Below are positions 1 to 5,665 of a stretch of 13,414 nucleotides of DNA, piece by piece. Each line of letters begins with the position of its first letter. Positions within the stretch are counted from its first letter, which is position 1. A program made the translations under genes and the position numbers. Source of the stretch: CAYSLC01 sp964431545 (lineage in GTDB: Bacteria; Desulfobacterota; Desulfobacteria; Desulfobacterales; JAABSP01); assembly GCA_964431545.1 (NCBI GenBank), contig CAYSLC010000149.1, positions 1-13,414 of the forward strand, given 5' to 3'. Below the pieces are notes generated by a model. It saw only the letters and a program-made list of their open reading frames with translations. It was not told the origin of the DNA and made no database searches.

Positions 1-1
1 G

Positions 2-445
2 ATGCGATTTTCCGAAGCAAAACAGGGGCGAATCTTCGTGATCCGGCTGGAGCACGGGGACGTGGTGCACGAGTGCATCGAGAAATTGGCGGCGGACCAG
101 GAGGTCCGGGCCGGGGCCCTCATCGTCCTGGGCGGCGCCGACCGGGGCAGCCGGCTGGTGGTGGGGCCAGAAGACGGGGCGTCCCGGCCCGTCTCCATCC
201 TCACCCACGTCCTCGATGACGTCCGGGAGGTGGCCGGAACCGGCACCCTCTTTCCCGATGACACCGGCGCGCCCATCCTCCACATGCACATGGCCTGCGG
301 CCGGAACGAGGCCACCGCCACCGGCTGCATCCGCCGGGGGGTGACCGTCTGGCATGTCATGGAGGTGATCCTCTTCGAACTCACGGAGGCCGAAGCCCGG
401 CGGAAGACCGACCCCGACCTCGGGTTCGCCCTGCTGGAACCGTAA
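2..445 (+). CDS. PPC/DUF296 domain protein
   Basis: A 147-residue protein made of a single PPC (plants and prokaryotes conserved, DUF296) domain. The family signature is visible: the His-rich strand ILHMHMACGRN (about residues 91-101), followed by a Gly-containing turn and the hydrophobic strand VWHVMEVILFEL near the C terminus. The N-terminal part RIFVIRLEHGDVV fits the first strand. Prokaryotic members are small trimeric proteins; the histidine cluster has been suggested to bind a metal, and plant members are fused to AT-hooks. There is no AT-hook here, so DNA binding should not be assumed. The ATG is at the second base of the window, so the ribosome-binding site is cut off and an upstream extension cannot be excluded, though the length is normal for the family. 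It lies 38 bases upstream of a yqeY-like gene on the same strand, possibly in one transcript. The family call is good; the cellular role is unknown. Confidence 0.85.
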   Translation: MRFSEAKQGRIFVIRLEHGDVVHECIEKLAADQEVRAGALIVLGGADRGSRLVVGPEDGASRPVSILTHVLDDVREVAGTGTLFPDDTGAPILHMHMACGRNEATATGCIRRGVTVWHVMEVILFELTEAEARRKTDPDLGFALLEP

Positions 446-483
446 CGTTCAACCGCCATTCATTTCAATCGAGAGAAACGACG

Positions 484-882
484 ATGACCATTCAGGAACG
501 GATCAAGAAGGACCTGGCCGGCGCCATGAAGGCCAGGGACGAGGAGAAGAAGGCGACCCTCCGGGTGATCATGGGGGAGTTCAGCCGGACCGGGAACAAG
601 GAGGTCTCCGACGAGGAGGCGGTCAAGATCTTGAAGAAGCTGATCAAATCGGAGCAGGAGGTCCTGGACCGGAAAGGGGCCTCCGGCGATTCCCGGTTCA
701 TCGAGATCATCGACGGATACCTGCCCCGGATGGCCACCGAAGCGGAGATCAGCGCCTGGATCGACGCCAACATCGACTTTTCCCAGTTCAAGAACAAAAT
801 GCAGGCCATGCGCCCCATCATGGCCCACTTCGGATCGGCCGCCGACGGCGACACCGTCAAAACGGTCCTCCAACGCAAGTGA
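484..882 (+). CDS. yqeY: GatB/YqeY domain protein
   Basis: A 132-residue protein of the YqeY family, related to the C-terminal tRNA-binding region of GatB in the glutamyl-tRNA amidotransferase. Typical features are the N-terminal helix TIQERIKKDLAGAMKARDE, the segment EEAVKILKKLIKSEQEV, the IDGYLPRMATEAEI motif (about residues 76-89), and a C-terminal GSAADGDTVKTVL match to the family's G-x-x-D-G-x-x-V pattern. It is somewhat shorter than the usual length of about 148 residues. There are no membrane segments, so it should be cytoplasmic. The ribosome-binding site is only a weak GAGAGAAA. The function of stand-alone YqeY proteins is not settled; a role in tRNA-dependent amidation or tRNA binding is inferred from the GatB relationship. 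In many bacteria the gene lies near rpsU, dnaG and rpoD, but none of those is visible here. The family call is firm. Confidence 0.9.
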   Translation: MTIQERIKKDLAGAMKARDEEKKATLRVIMGEFSRTGNKEVSDEEAVKILKKLIKSEQEVLDRKGASGDSRFIEIIDGYLPRMATEAEISAWIDANIDFSQFKNKMQAMRPIMAHFGSAADGDTVKTVLQRK

Positions 883-949
883 GGGTCGGGCCCCGGCCCG
901 CGCGCGGCCGTTGGAACGATGACATACACCGGATGGAAAGGCGAAACCG

Positions 950-1477
950 ATGGCTGAAATCAAAAGCACACTCGACCTGGTGATGGAGCGGACCAGCCAC
1001 CTGACCCTCTCCGACGACGAGAAGCGGGAGCAGCGGGAGGAGGACTTCCGAAAGCTCCTCCAGGGGCTGGTGCAGCGGTTCCAGGACGGGACCCTCAAGC
1101 GGGAGGAGTTCGTGCGGGAACTCACCGCCCTTCGCACGGAGCACCGGGTCGACGAGGACGCCCGGGTCCTCCGGGAGATCCTGGATCGCATCGACCTCGA
1201 CCGGGACAACGCCCGCCTCTTGGAGCTTTTACGGGAGGTCTTCGGCGTGGAGACCGGGCCGCTGGCCGAGCTGGTGGACGCCTATGAAAGGGAGATCCGC
1301 CGGGCGGTGCAGGACCGCATGAAGGAGATGAAGGCGGAGATTGAAAAGAGCCGGAAGATTTCCGGAAGCGCGGTGGTGCCCAACCCCCGGTCGGACGACC
1401 AATGGAAGGTCGAGGTGGACCGCATCCGCCGGGAGTTCGAGAAGAGACTGGAAGAGCGGGCGGCCGCCATCGCCTGA
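950..1477 (+). CDS. Conserved charged coiled-coil protein, function unknown
   Basis: A 175-residue, strongly charged protein predicted to be almost entirely helical. It opens with MAEIKSTLDLVMERTSHLTL, followed by an Arg/Glu-rich stretch (residues 24-60) and heptad-like leucines in DARVLREILDRIDLDRDNAR. A second helical block (about 115-135) precedes a short Gly/Pro linker (SGSAVVPNPRSDD) and a final amphipathic helix, VDRIRREFEKRLEERAAAI. No signal peptide, membrane span or cysteine motif is visible. I recall similar opening sequences in deltaproteobacterial proteins of unknown function but assign no family name. The start is supported by GGAAAGG eight bases upstream of the ATG. It is the last gene of the plus-strand group and converges with the MBL hydrolase gene. 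A structural or scaffold role is possible, but nothing in the sequence specifies one. Confidence 0.8.
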   Translation: MAEIKSTLDLVMERTSHLTLSDDEKREQREEDFRKLLQGLVQRFQDGTLKREEFVRELTALRTEHRVDEDARVLREILDRIDLDRDNARLLELLREVFGVETGPLAELVDAYEREIRRAVQDRMKEMKAEIEKSRKISGSAVVPNPRSDDQWKVEVDRIRREFEKRLEERAAAIA

Positions 1478-1520
1478 CCGGACCGCCCTCCGTCCCCGGG
1501 AGCGGACCCGGGAGGACCAT

Positions 1521-2183
1521 TCAGATATAATCGAGCCAGACGTCGGCCAAATGGTCGAAGTTCCGCCGCACCGCCTCTGCCCCCTGGACGATCTCCCCGT
1601 GGCCCGGCAGGAGCCATTCCACGTCGAGCTGGGCGAGCTGCTGGATGGACCGCCGGAGCGCGTCCCCATCCCCGCCGGGCAGGTCGGTCCGGCCGATCCC
1701 ACCGGCGAAGACCACATCACCGGTGAAAAGGGCCCGCTTTTGGGGCCAGTAGAGGGCCACCGATCCCGGGGAATGGCCCGGCACGTGGTAGATCTCCAGG
1801 TCGATCCCGTGGACCGAGAGGTCCCCCTCCTGTACAAAAATATCGGGTTCATAGGTCTCCAGGGGGATCCCGGAGGCGGCCAGGCTCTTTTCCATGGAGC
1901 GGATGAGCTGCCACTCCTGGCGATGGAGCGCCTTCAACGCCCGGGTGCCCTCGTAGTGGCGCACCGCCTCGATATGGTCCGGATGGCAGTGGGTGCACAG
2001 AATCAGCTCGATGTCGGCGGGATCGGCCTTGAGTTCCGAAAGCCCCTCCCGCACGTGGTCGAAGAGCCGGGCGTGGCCGGGGTCGACGAGGATCCAGGCG
2101 GCGCCGTCGATGAGGTAGGTGTTGCAGTTGTTCGCGGTCATGTCCTTCCAGAGGAAGGCGTGGATGCCGTCGGTGATTTGCAT
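1521..2183 (-). CDS. MBL-fold metallo-hydrolase (glyoxalase II-like)
   Basis: A 220-residue single-domain metallo-beta-lactamase fold protein. The metal ligands are complete: THCHPDH (H65, H67, D69, H70), H137 in HVPGHSPGS, D156 in LFTGDVVF, and H195 in LLPGHGEIV. The order and spacing match the glyoxalase II-like branch, and the length is normal. Family members hydrolyse thioesters, lactones or similar bonds with two metal ions. The substrate cannot be told from sequence; the spacer-domain residues that recognise glutathione in true glyoxalase II are not recognisable. The protein has no signal peptide and should be cytoplasmic. The start is supported by AGGGGAG about eight bases before the ATG. 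The gene converges with the coiled-coil gene and lies downstream of the Rpn gene and the mscS remnant on the same strand. The fold assignment is firm; the reaction is open. Confidence 0.88.
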   Translation of the reverse strand: MQITDGIHAFLWKDMTANNCNTYLIDGAAWILVDPGHARLFDHVREGLSELKADPADIELILCTHCHPDHIEAVRHYEGTRALKALHRQEWQLIRSMEKSLAASGIPLETYEPDIFVQEGDLSVHGIDLEIYHVPGHSPGSVALYWPQKRALFTGDVVFAGGIGRTDLPGGDGDALRRSIQQLAQLDVEWLLPGHGEIVQGAEAVRRNFDHLADVWLDYI

Positions 2184-2316
2184 GGGGCTCCCCTATTTTC
2201 TCCGGCCGATGGGAAACCGGCCGGGACCGTTCATCCGTCTCCTTGGCCGCCCGCCGTCTCCGTGGCAGTTCCACGGGGCGCGATCGGTTCCAGGAAGCGT
2301 ACCAGATTCCGGCCCG

Positions 2317-2465
2317 TCACTCAACCGCCGGCTCCTCCTTGGCCGCAAGCCTCCATCCCCAGATCTTGGCGCGGGTGAAGCGGTATCGCATGGCGTATAC
2401 GGCAACGTCGCCAAACCCGTGGTCGCGGACGAAACGTTCCGCCTCGGGGGGCTGGGCGGACGTCG
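2317..2465 (-). pseudogene. 3'-proximal remnant of a second mscS-like gene
   Basis: This stretch encodes a fragment closely similar to the C-terminal cytoplasmic domain of the intact MscS protein at 3436-4683. The remnant reads PPEAERFVRDHGFGDVAVYA then MRYRFTRAKIWGWRLAAKEE; the intact protein reads PPEAELFVRIDGFGDSSVDV then MLYCFTRTKSWGRWLEVKEE. The reading frame is preserved through this block. It then meets a TGA (2317-2319) where the intact gene continues for over 60 more codons. Similarity begins essentially at the stop codon of the upstream Rpn gene (2466-2468): the remnant has TCCGCCCAGCCCCCCGAGGC and mscS has TTCGCCAAGCCGCCCGAGGC. No 5' part of this second copy is present in the window. 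I read it as debris of a diverged tandem mscS paralogue whose front was replaced by the Rpn gene. Small pieces of the tail may persist, frameshifted, down to about 2250, but that is uncertain. Confidence 0.75.
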
Positions 2466-3392
2466 CTATTCGGATTGCAAGCTCTTTTCCAGTTCCTCCA
2501 GCTTTTTCCGGTCCAGACCGGTGATCTCCGATATTTGCTCTTTGCTCAGCCATTTCGAACGGAGCAAATTGATCGCAGCTTTTTCCATGCCTTTTTCCAT
2601 GCCTTCTTTCAGGCCTTTTTCGAGGCCTTTTTCCATGCCGACTTCTTCGATGGACTGCAACATCTTGGCCTCCGTAAACATTGGGTTTGCTTGGATGATT
2701 TCTTGAAACGTCTTTTCCTCGACCGGATCCAGCGGCAGGCTGTGGTCGATCAACGAGTACAGCACCGAACGTTTGGGGCCGTTTTCCACGCCGGCGATGC
2801 CGTTGATTGCCTTGGCTTTGATCAGCGGCCGGTCTTTTTTCGGGTAATCCGTCAGCGGCAGATAGGCGGCGGCCAGGGGATTTTCGGCGGCTTTTTTCTC
2901 GAATTCTTCGGCCGGGATGTGTTTGAGCTTGATCTGCCGGTAGGTGAATTCGTTGACCGGATAGCCGAAAAGTTCGATCCGGTGCGTGTCCTCAACCGGT
3001 TTCCGCCATTTCGCCGGGTCCGTGAACATGGCGATGGGGAAAATCGGTTTTCGGAATTTGAAGAATATTCCGCAAAAACAGTGGAACATCCGGTTCTGAA
3101 ATCTTTTGGGTTTTTCACCCTGGTGCTCCCAATGGATGAGGATCTGCTCCTCTTCCATTGCCCCGAGAACATCGATGAGGATCAGGGCGTCGGTGATGCG
3201 CCGCCGGTCCTTCTCGGGCTGTTTTTCCCCGGCTTCCTCGAACAGGGCGTTGAGTTCCTTGTCGAGAAACCGGGCGGCCTCAAAGTCGATTTTATCCACC
3301 AGATCGGGGAAAAACAACTGGAAATATTCCCGCAAAAACAGCATGAGGGTTTCCTTGTGGCGGATGTCGAAGCGGTTGCCGGTCTGTTTCAT
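2466..3392 (-). CDS. Rpn-family recombination-promoting nuclease/putative transposase
   Basis: A 308-residue protein of the Rpn/PDDEXK putative-transposase family. The N-terminal nuclease core shows D36 and E37 in KIDFEAARFLDKEL, D68 in RRITDALILIDV, and the E-x-Q motif at E89-H90-Q91 in ILIHWEHQGE, matching the D...E-x-Q pattern of the PD-(D/E)XK fold. The C-terminal part carries a Gly-Met/Leu-Glu-Lys tandem repeat (residues 252-271) and a final helix-turn-helix-like segment, LSKEQISEITGLDRKKLEEL, both common in this family. E. coli Rpn proteins are DNA endonucleases that raise RecA-independent recombination. The gene is visibly richer in A and T than its neighbours, consistent with recent transfer. 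A good sigma70-type promoter lies directly upstream (3419-3447), with AGAAGG about 13 bases before the ATG. Its stop codon abuts the mscS remnant. The protein looks intact. Confidence 0.88.
   Translation of the reverse strand: MKQTGNRFDIRHKETLMLFLREYFQLFFPDLVDKIDFEAARFLDKELNALFEEAGEKQPEKDRRRITDALILIDVLGAMEEEQILIHWEHQGEKPKRFQNRMFHCFCGIFFKFRKPIFPIAMFTDPAKWRKPVEDTHRIELFGYPVNEFTYRQIKLKHIPAEEFEKKAAENPLAAAYLPLTDYPKKDRPLIKAKAINGIAGVENGPKRSVLYSLIDHSLPLDPVEEKTFQEIIQANPMFTEAKMLQSIEEVGMEKGLEKGLKEGMEKGMEKAAINLLRSKWLSKEQISEITGLDRKKLEELEKSLQSE
2580..2639 (-). repeat. 12-bp tandem repeat within the Rpn gene
   Basis: Five in-frame units of 12 bases encode GMEKGLEKGLKEGMEKGMEK (residues 252-271 of the Rpn protein). 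On the plus strand the unit reads roughly CTTTTTCCATGC, with CTTTTTCGAGGC and CTTCTTTCAGGC variants. Such repeats are common near the C terminus of Rpn-family proteins and usually vary in number between strains through slippage. Confidence 0.85.
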
Positions 3393-3418
3393 GGCAGTGC
3401 GGAGCCTTCTATTTTGTT

Positions 3419-3447
3419 AATGTAAAATTGGGGGGCTATTGTGTCAA
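3419..3447 (-). promoter_or_regulatory. Predicted sigma70 promoter of the Rpn gene
   Basis: On the minus strand a perfect TTGACA (3442-3447) is followed, after 17 bases, by TACATT (3419-3424, four of six matches to TATAAT). Transcription would start near 3412, leaving a leader of about 20 bases before the Rpn ATG at 3392. The -35 box lies inside the last codons of mscS (TTG ACA encodes Leu-Thr just before the final Gln codon). The Rpn gene therefore probably has its own promoter rather than depending on mscS transcription. Confidence 0.6.
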
Positions 3448-4683
3448 CAACCGGGACGATTCGGGGGACGACTCCCGGTCCGATCCACGGCGTTCCTCGG
3501 CCGACGGTTTTTCCCCCGCCGGCTCCGATTCCGAGCCCGGGGGGATGAACGGCTCCGGGGCCTCGCCGGGGGGCGTCTCCAGATAGACCGATCGGCTGGG
3601 CAGGGCGAAGGCGCTTCCGGCGCTCTCCACGATCTCCTTGATACGGTAGGCCAGCTCCTCCTTGACTTCCAGCCACCGGCCCCAGCTCTTGGTGCGGGTG
3701 AAGCAGTAGAGCATCACGTCCACCGAGGAATCGCCGAACCCGTCGATGCGGACGAAGAGTTCCGCCTCGGGCGGCTTGGCGAACTCGGGGTTCCCGGTCA
3801 CATAGGCGTCGATCCCCTCCCGGATCCGGCGGAGCTGATCCACGGTGGTGGCATAGGTGAGGCCGATGGTCCAGAAGATCCGCCGGTGGGTCATCTTGCT
3901 GAAGTTGGTCACCGGGCTGTCCGAAAGCCGGGCGTTGGGCACGTAGACCGGGGCCTTGTCGAACCGGCGCACCAGGGTGGAGCGGAACCCGATGGACTCC
4001 ACCGTCCCCTCCACGATCCCGTCCACCCGGATCCAGTCCCCCCGCCGGAACCGGCGCTCGGCCAGGATGAGGATCCCGGAGATCAGGTTCTTGAAGAGAT
4101 CCTGGGCCCCCAGGGCCACGGCCACGCCCAACAGGCCCAGCCCGGCGATGATGGGCCCCACCTGGATCCCCCAGGTCTCCAGGATGGTGGCCGCGCCGAT
4201 GAAGACGACACCCCCCTTGACCGCCTTGATGAGCCAGTCCACCAGGGAGGGGGTGAAGATCTCCTCCAGCTTCTTGACCAGGAAGGAGAGGGGCTCCACC
4301 ACGTTGTAGAGGGCCCAGAAAATGACGAAGGCGACCAGGGACCGGAGGATCCGGGCGACGATGTTGGCGGGCATCCCGGTGAGGGAGAGGTACTCCACCA
4401 CGAAAAAGAGGCCCAGAAGCACCGGGACGAACCGGATGGGGTGTTCCAGGGCCGTGAACAGGCTGTCGTCGAACTCCGTCTCGCTCTTTTCGGTGAGCCG
4501 GTGGATCCAGGCCAGGACGAACCGGGTGAAAAGGCGCCGCAGCACCAGGAAGGCGGCCAGGACCAGCAGGGCGACCACATACCGCCCGATGCCGATCCCG
4601 AAGAGGCTGTTGTCCCATACCTCCCGGGCAATCCCCCAAAACCGGATCAGGGACTCGGCAAAGTTCTGGAAAAAGTCTTTCAT
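3436..4683 (-). CDS. MscS-family mechanosensitive ion channel
   Basis: A 415-residue inner-membrane channel of the small-conductance mechanosensitive family. Hydrophobic helices lie at about residues 34-51, 82-100 and 105-130, followed by the hydrophobic segment GGVVFIGAATILETWGIQVG. The signature pore helix is Gly/Ala-rich: IIAGLGLLGVAVALGAQDLF, then KNLISGILILAERRFRRGDW leading into the beta domain (WIRVDGIVEGTVESIGFRST). The cytoplasmic alpha-beta domain runs to about residue 345 and a Ser/Glu/Pro-rich hydrophilic tail follows. The protein is longer than the 286-residue E. coli MscS because of extra N-terminal membrane sequence. Such channels release solutes on hypo-osmotic shock. The ATG at 4683 has no Shine-Dalgarno sequence and lies ten bases after the T-tract of a strong terminator, an odd arrangement. 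No better in-frame start precedes the first membrane helix: the only later candidate is a GTG at residue 36, inside that helix. A degenerate relative of its 3' end lies downstream at 2317-2465. Confidence 0.92.
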   Translation of the reverse strand: MKDFFQNFAESLIRFWGIAREVWDNSLFGIGIGRYVVALLVLAAFLVLRRLFTRFVLAWIHRLTEKSETEFDDSLFTALEHPIRFVPVLLGLFFVVEYLSLTGMPANIVARILRSLVAFVIFWALYNVVEPLSFLVKKLEEIFTPSLVDWLIKAVKGGVVFIGAATILETWGIQVGPIIAGLGLLGVAVALGAQDLFKNLISGILILAERRFRRGDWIRVDGIVEGTVESIGFRSTLVRRFDKAPVYVPNARLSDSPVTNFSKMTHRRIFWTIGLTYATTVDQLRRIREGIDAYVTGNPEFAKPPEAELFVRIDGFGDSSVDVMLYCFTRTKSWGRWLEVKEELAYRIKEIVESAGSAFALPSRSVYLETPPGEAPEPFIPPGSESEPAGEKPSAEERRGSDRESSPESSRLLTQ

Positions 4684-4692
4684 GGAAGTATC

Positions 4693-4741
4693 AAAAAAAA
4701 ACGCCCTATCCTCGATGCCGGAGCATCGGGGACAGGGCGTT
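4693..4741 (-). terminator. Intrinsic terminator downstream of the first FmdB-type gene
   Basis: On the minus strand a 19-base-pair stem with two mismatches (arms 4723-4741 and 4700-4718) closes on a four-base loop and is followed by nine T residues (plus-strand A run 4693-4701). Each arm carries AACGCCCT and CGATGC blocks. It sits 37 bases after the stop of the zinc ribbon gene at 4779, as expected of its terminator. It is also only ten bases upstream of the mscS start codon. Confidence 0.9.
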
Positions 4742-4778
4742 CATTTCGGAATCATCCGTCGGGGAACGGACGGCGGGT

Positions 4779-4961
4779 TCAGGATTTCTTGGAGGTGTAT
4801 CCGTCGGCGTACCATCCGCCGCCCTTCAGCTCAAAGGTGCAGCGGGACATGATCTTTTTCGCCTTCCCGCGGCACTCCGGACATTCGATCTCCTCGGTTC
4901 CCATCCTCACCAGGCGTTCCGTGACCGTTCCCTCGGGGCACTCAAATTCGTAGACTGGCAT
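4779..4961 (-). CDS. FmdB-type zinc ribbon protein with incomplete first knuckle
   Basis: A 60-residue protein of the FmdB/CxxC_CxxC regulatory-protein family. It begins MPVYEFECPEG, corresponding to the usual M-P-x-Y-E-Y-x-C-x-x-C start, and has the second knuckle ECPECRGKAKKIMS (C27, C30) and the C-terminal GGGWYADGY typical of the family. The second cysteine of the first knuckle is replaced (CPEG instead of CxxC), leaving C8, C27, C30 and C41 as possible ligands. The start has GGGAGA about nine bases upstream. A promoter (5020-5049) and a strong terminator (4693-4741) suggest a monocistronic transcript. Members are small cytoplasmic proteins of mostly unknown role; FmdB was linked to regulation of formamidase genes. 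It lies beside a second, canonical paralogue at 5111-5305. The family call is firm, but function cannot be assigned. Confidence 0.85.
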   Translation of the reverse strand: MPVYEFECPEGTVTERLVRMGTEEIECPECRGKAKKIMSRCTFELKGGGWYADGYTSKKS

Positions 4962-5019
4962 CTTCGGCGCTCTCCCTTTTTTCTTGATCGGACAAAACGT
5001 GGCGGTTCCTTTTGCCGGT

Positions 5020-5049
5020 AAAATAGACCCATCTCGACGCCCTTGTCAA
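5020..5049 (-). promoter_or_regulatory. Predicted sigma70 promoter of the zinc ribbon gene at 4779-4961
   Basis: On the minus strand a perfect TTGACA (5044-5049) is followed after 18 bases by TATTTT (5020-5025, four of six matches). The transcript would start near 5013 and have a leader of about 50 bases that includes the GGGAGA ribosome-binding site at 4971-4976. Confidence 0.55.
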
Positions 5050-5110
5050 GAAAATATGGACCGCCCCCGACAACCCGTGCGCGGCAACCTGCCGCGGTGG
5101 ATCATCCCGC

Positions 5111-5305
5111 TCAGGAGAACCCCTTGGGGGCGTCGGCGGCGCAGGCTCCGACCCCTCTTTCGCCGAAAAAGCTCACACAGCTCATGAGCTGCTTGACCGC
5201 CTCGTCGTCGCAGTTGGGGCACCGCACCGCCTCCCGATCCCCCTGGAAGGTCAATTTCTCGAAACAGTGACTGCATTTTTCACACTGGTACTCGTGGATC
5301 GGCAT
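5111..5305 (-). CDS. FmdB family zinc ribbon protein
   Basis: A 64-residue FmdB-type zinc ribbon. It has the canonical start MPIHEYQCEKCSHCFEKL with the first CxxC (C8, C11) and a second knuckle RCPNCDDEAVKQLMS (C29, C32). Two further cysteines (C43, C54) lie in the flexible C-terminal part, which lacks the family's common GWY motif. Four ligands are present, so zinc binding is likely. The start is well supported by GAGGAGGAGAAGG directly upstream of the ATG. A possible promoter lies about 180 bases upstream, between 5487 and 5517. The next gene on the same strand, at 4779-4961, is a diverged paralogue with a missing ligand and its own promoter. Function is unknown, as for most of this family; binding of RNA or a protein partner is only a possibility. 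Confidence 0.85.
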   Translation of the reverse strand: MPIHEYQCEKCSHCFEKLTFQGDREAVRCPNCDDEAVKQLMSCVSFFGERGVGACAADAPKGFS

Positions 5306-5665
5306 CCTTCTCCTCCTCGTTCTTCATGATGGTCTCCCCGTGGGCGGGGGATCGCACGTTCCCGGCCGCGCGCCCTCGGCGTTCACCGGCTGTCAATCCA
5401 AGAGCCGGAACGTCCCCCGCGGGTTCCATTCCGTGACAGGGGACCCGGCCCGGCGCGCAAATCACCGTAATCTTCTCTATATTCAGTAAATATTGCCACG
5501 GCGCGGCCCCCTGTCAACGGTATGGGCGGAGGGCGGCGGCGCACAATCCTCCTTGAAAAGGGGGCGCAAAAGGATTATCTCTTACCGCGATGGAGGGAAT
5601 CCCGGCCGGAGGGGAGGGCCGGCGGCGCGGGAACCGGCGGGGAATCCGCCGAAACAGGATCGAGG
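5306..5665. other. 360-base divergent intergenic region
   Basis: This stretch separates the minus-strand FmdB gene from the plus-strand operon. The only AT-rich part is around 5468-5500, flanked by very GC-rich sequence. On the minus strand TTGACA (5512-5517) and TATTTA (5487-5492) stand 19 bases apart and may be the FmdB promoter, giving a leader of about 175 bases. I see no convincing plus-strand promoter for the operon. Bases 5522-5665 are open in frame with the first operon gene, but the encoded Gly/Arg/Glu-rich sequence does not look like a conserved domain. Two short GC-rich self-complementary pieces occur near 5600-5625 and 5635-5650. I recognise no riboswitch class or RNA gene. Confidence 0.5.
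5487..5517 (-). promoter_or_regulatory. Possible promoter of the FmdB gene at 5111-5305
   Basis: On the minus strand TTGACA (5512-5517) is followed by TATTTA (5487-5492). The 19-base spacer is longer than ideal; a shifted hexamer ATATTT gives 18. It lies in the only AT-rich part of this intergenic region. The long leader it implies lowers confidence. Confidence 0.35.

Noticed and set aside
460..1209. Long minus-strand open frame opposite the YqeY and coiled-coil genes
   Set aside because: The translation is Arg/Ser/Leu-rich low-complexity sequence antisense to two well-supported genes; such frames are expected in GC-rich DNA.
1492..1517. GC-rich hairpin between the coiled-coil and MBL genes as a bidirectional terminator
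   Set aside because: The stem (GTCCCCGGG with CCCGGGAGGAC) has a bulge and no T-tract on either side, so it is too weak to call.
3439..4953. 504-codon plus-strand frame opposite mscS and the zinc ribbon gene
   Set aside because: The translation is Gly/Asp/Pro-rich and lacks any domain, while the minus-strand frame encodes a clear MscS channel.
5050..5110. Hairpin CGCGGCA-ACC-TGCCGCG as terminator of the FmdB gene at 5111-5305
   Set aside because: The stem is only seven base pairs and no T-tract follows on the minus strand.
5280..5465. 61-codon minus-strand frame upstream of the FmdB gene at 5111-5305
   Set aside because: It overlaps the FmdB start and its ribosome-binding site, has no ribosome-binding site of its own, and shows no conserved pattern.
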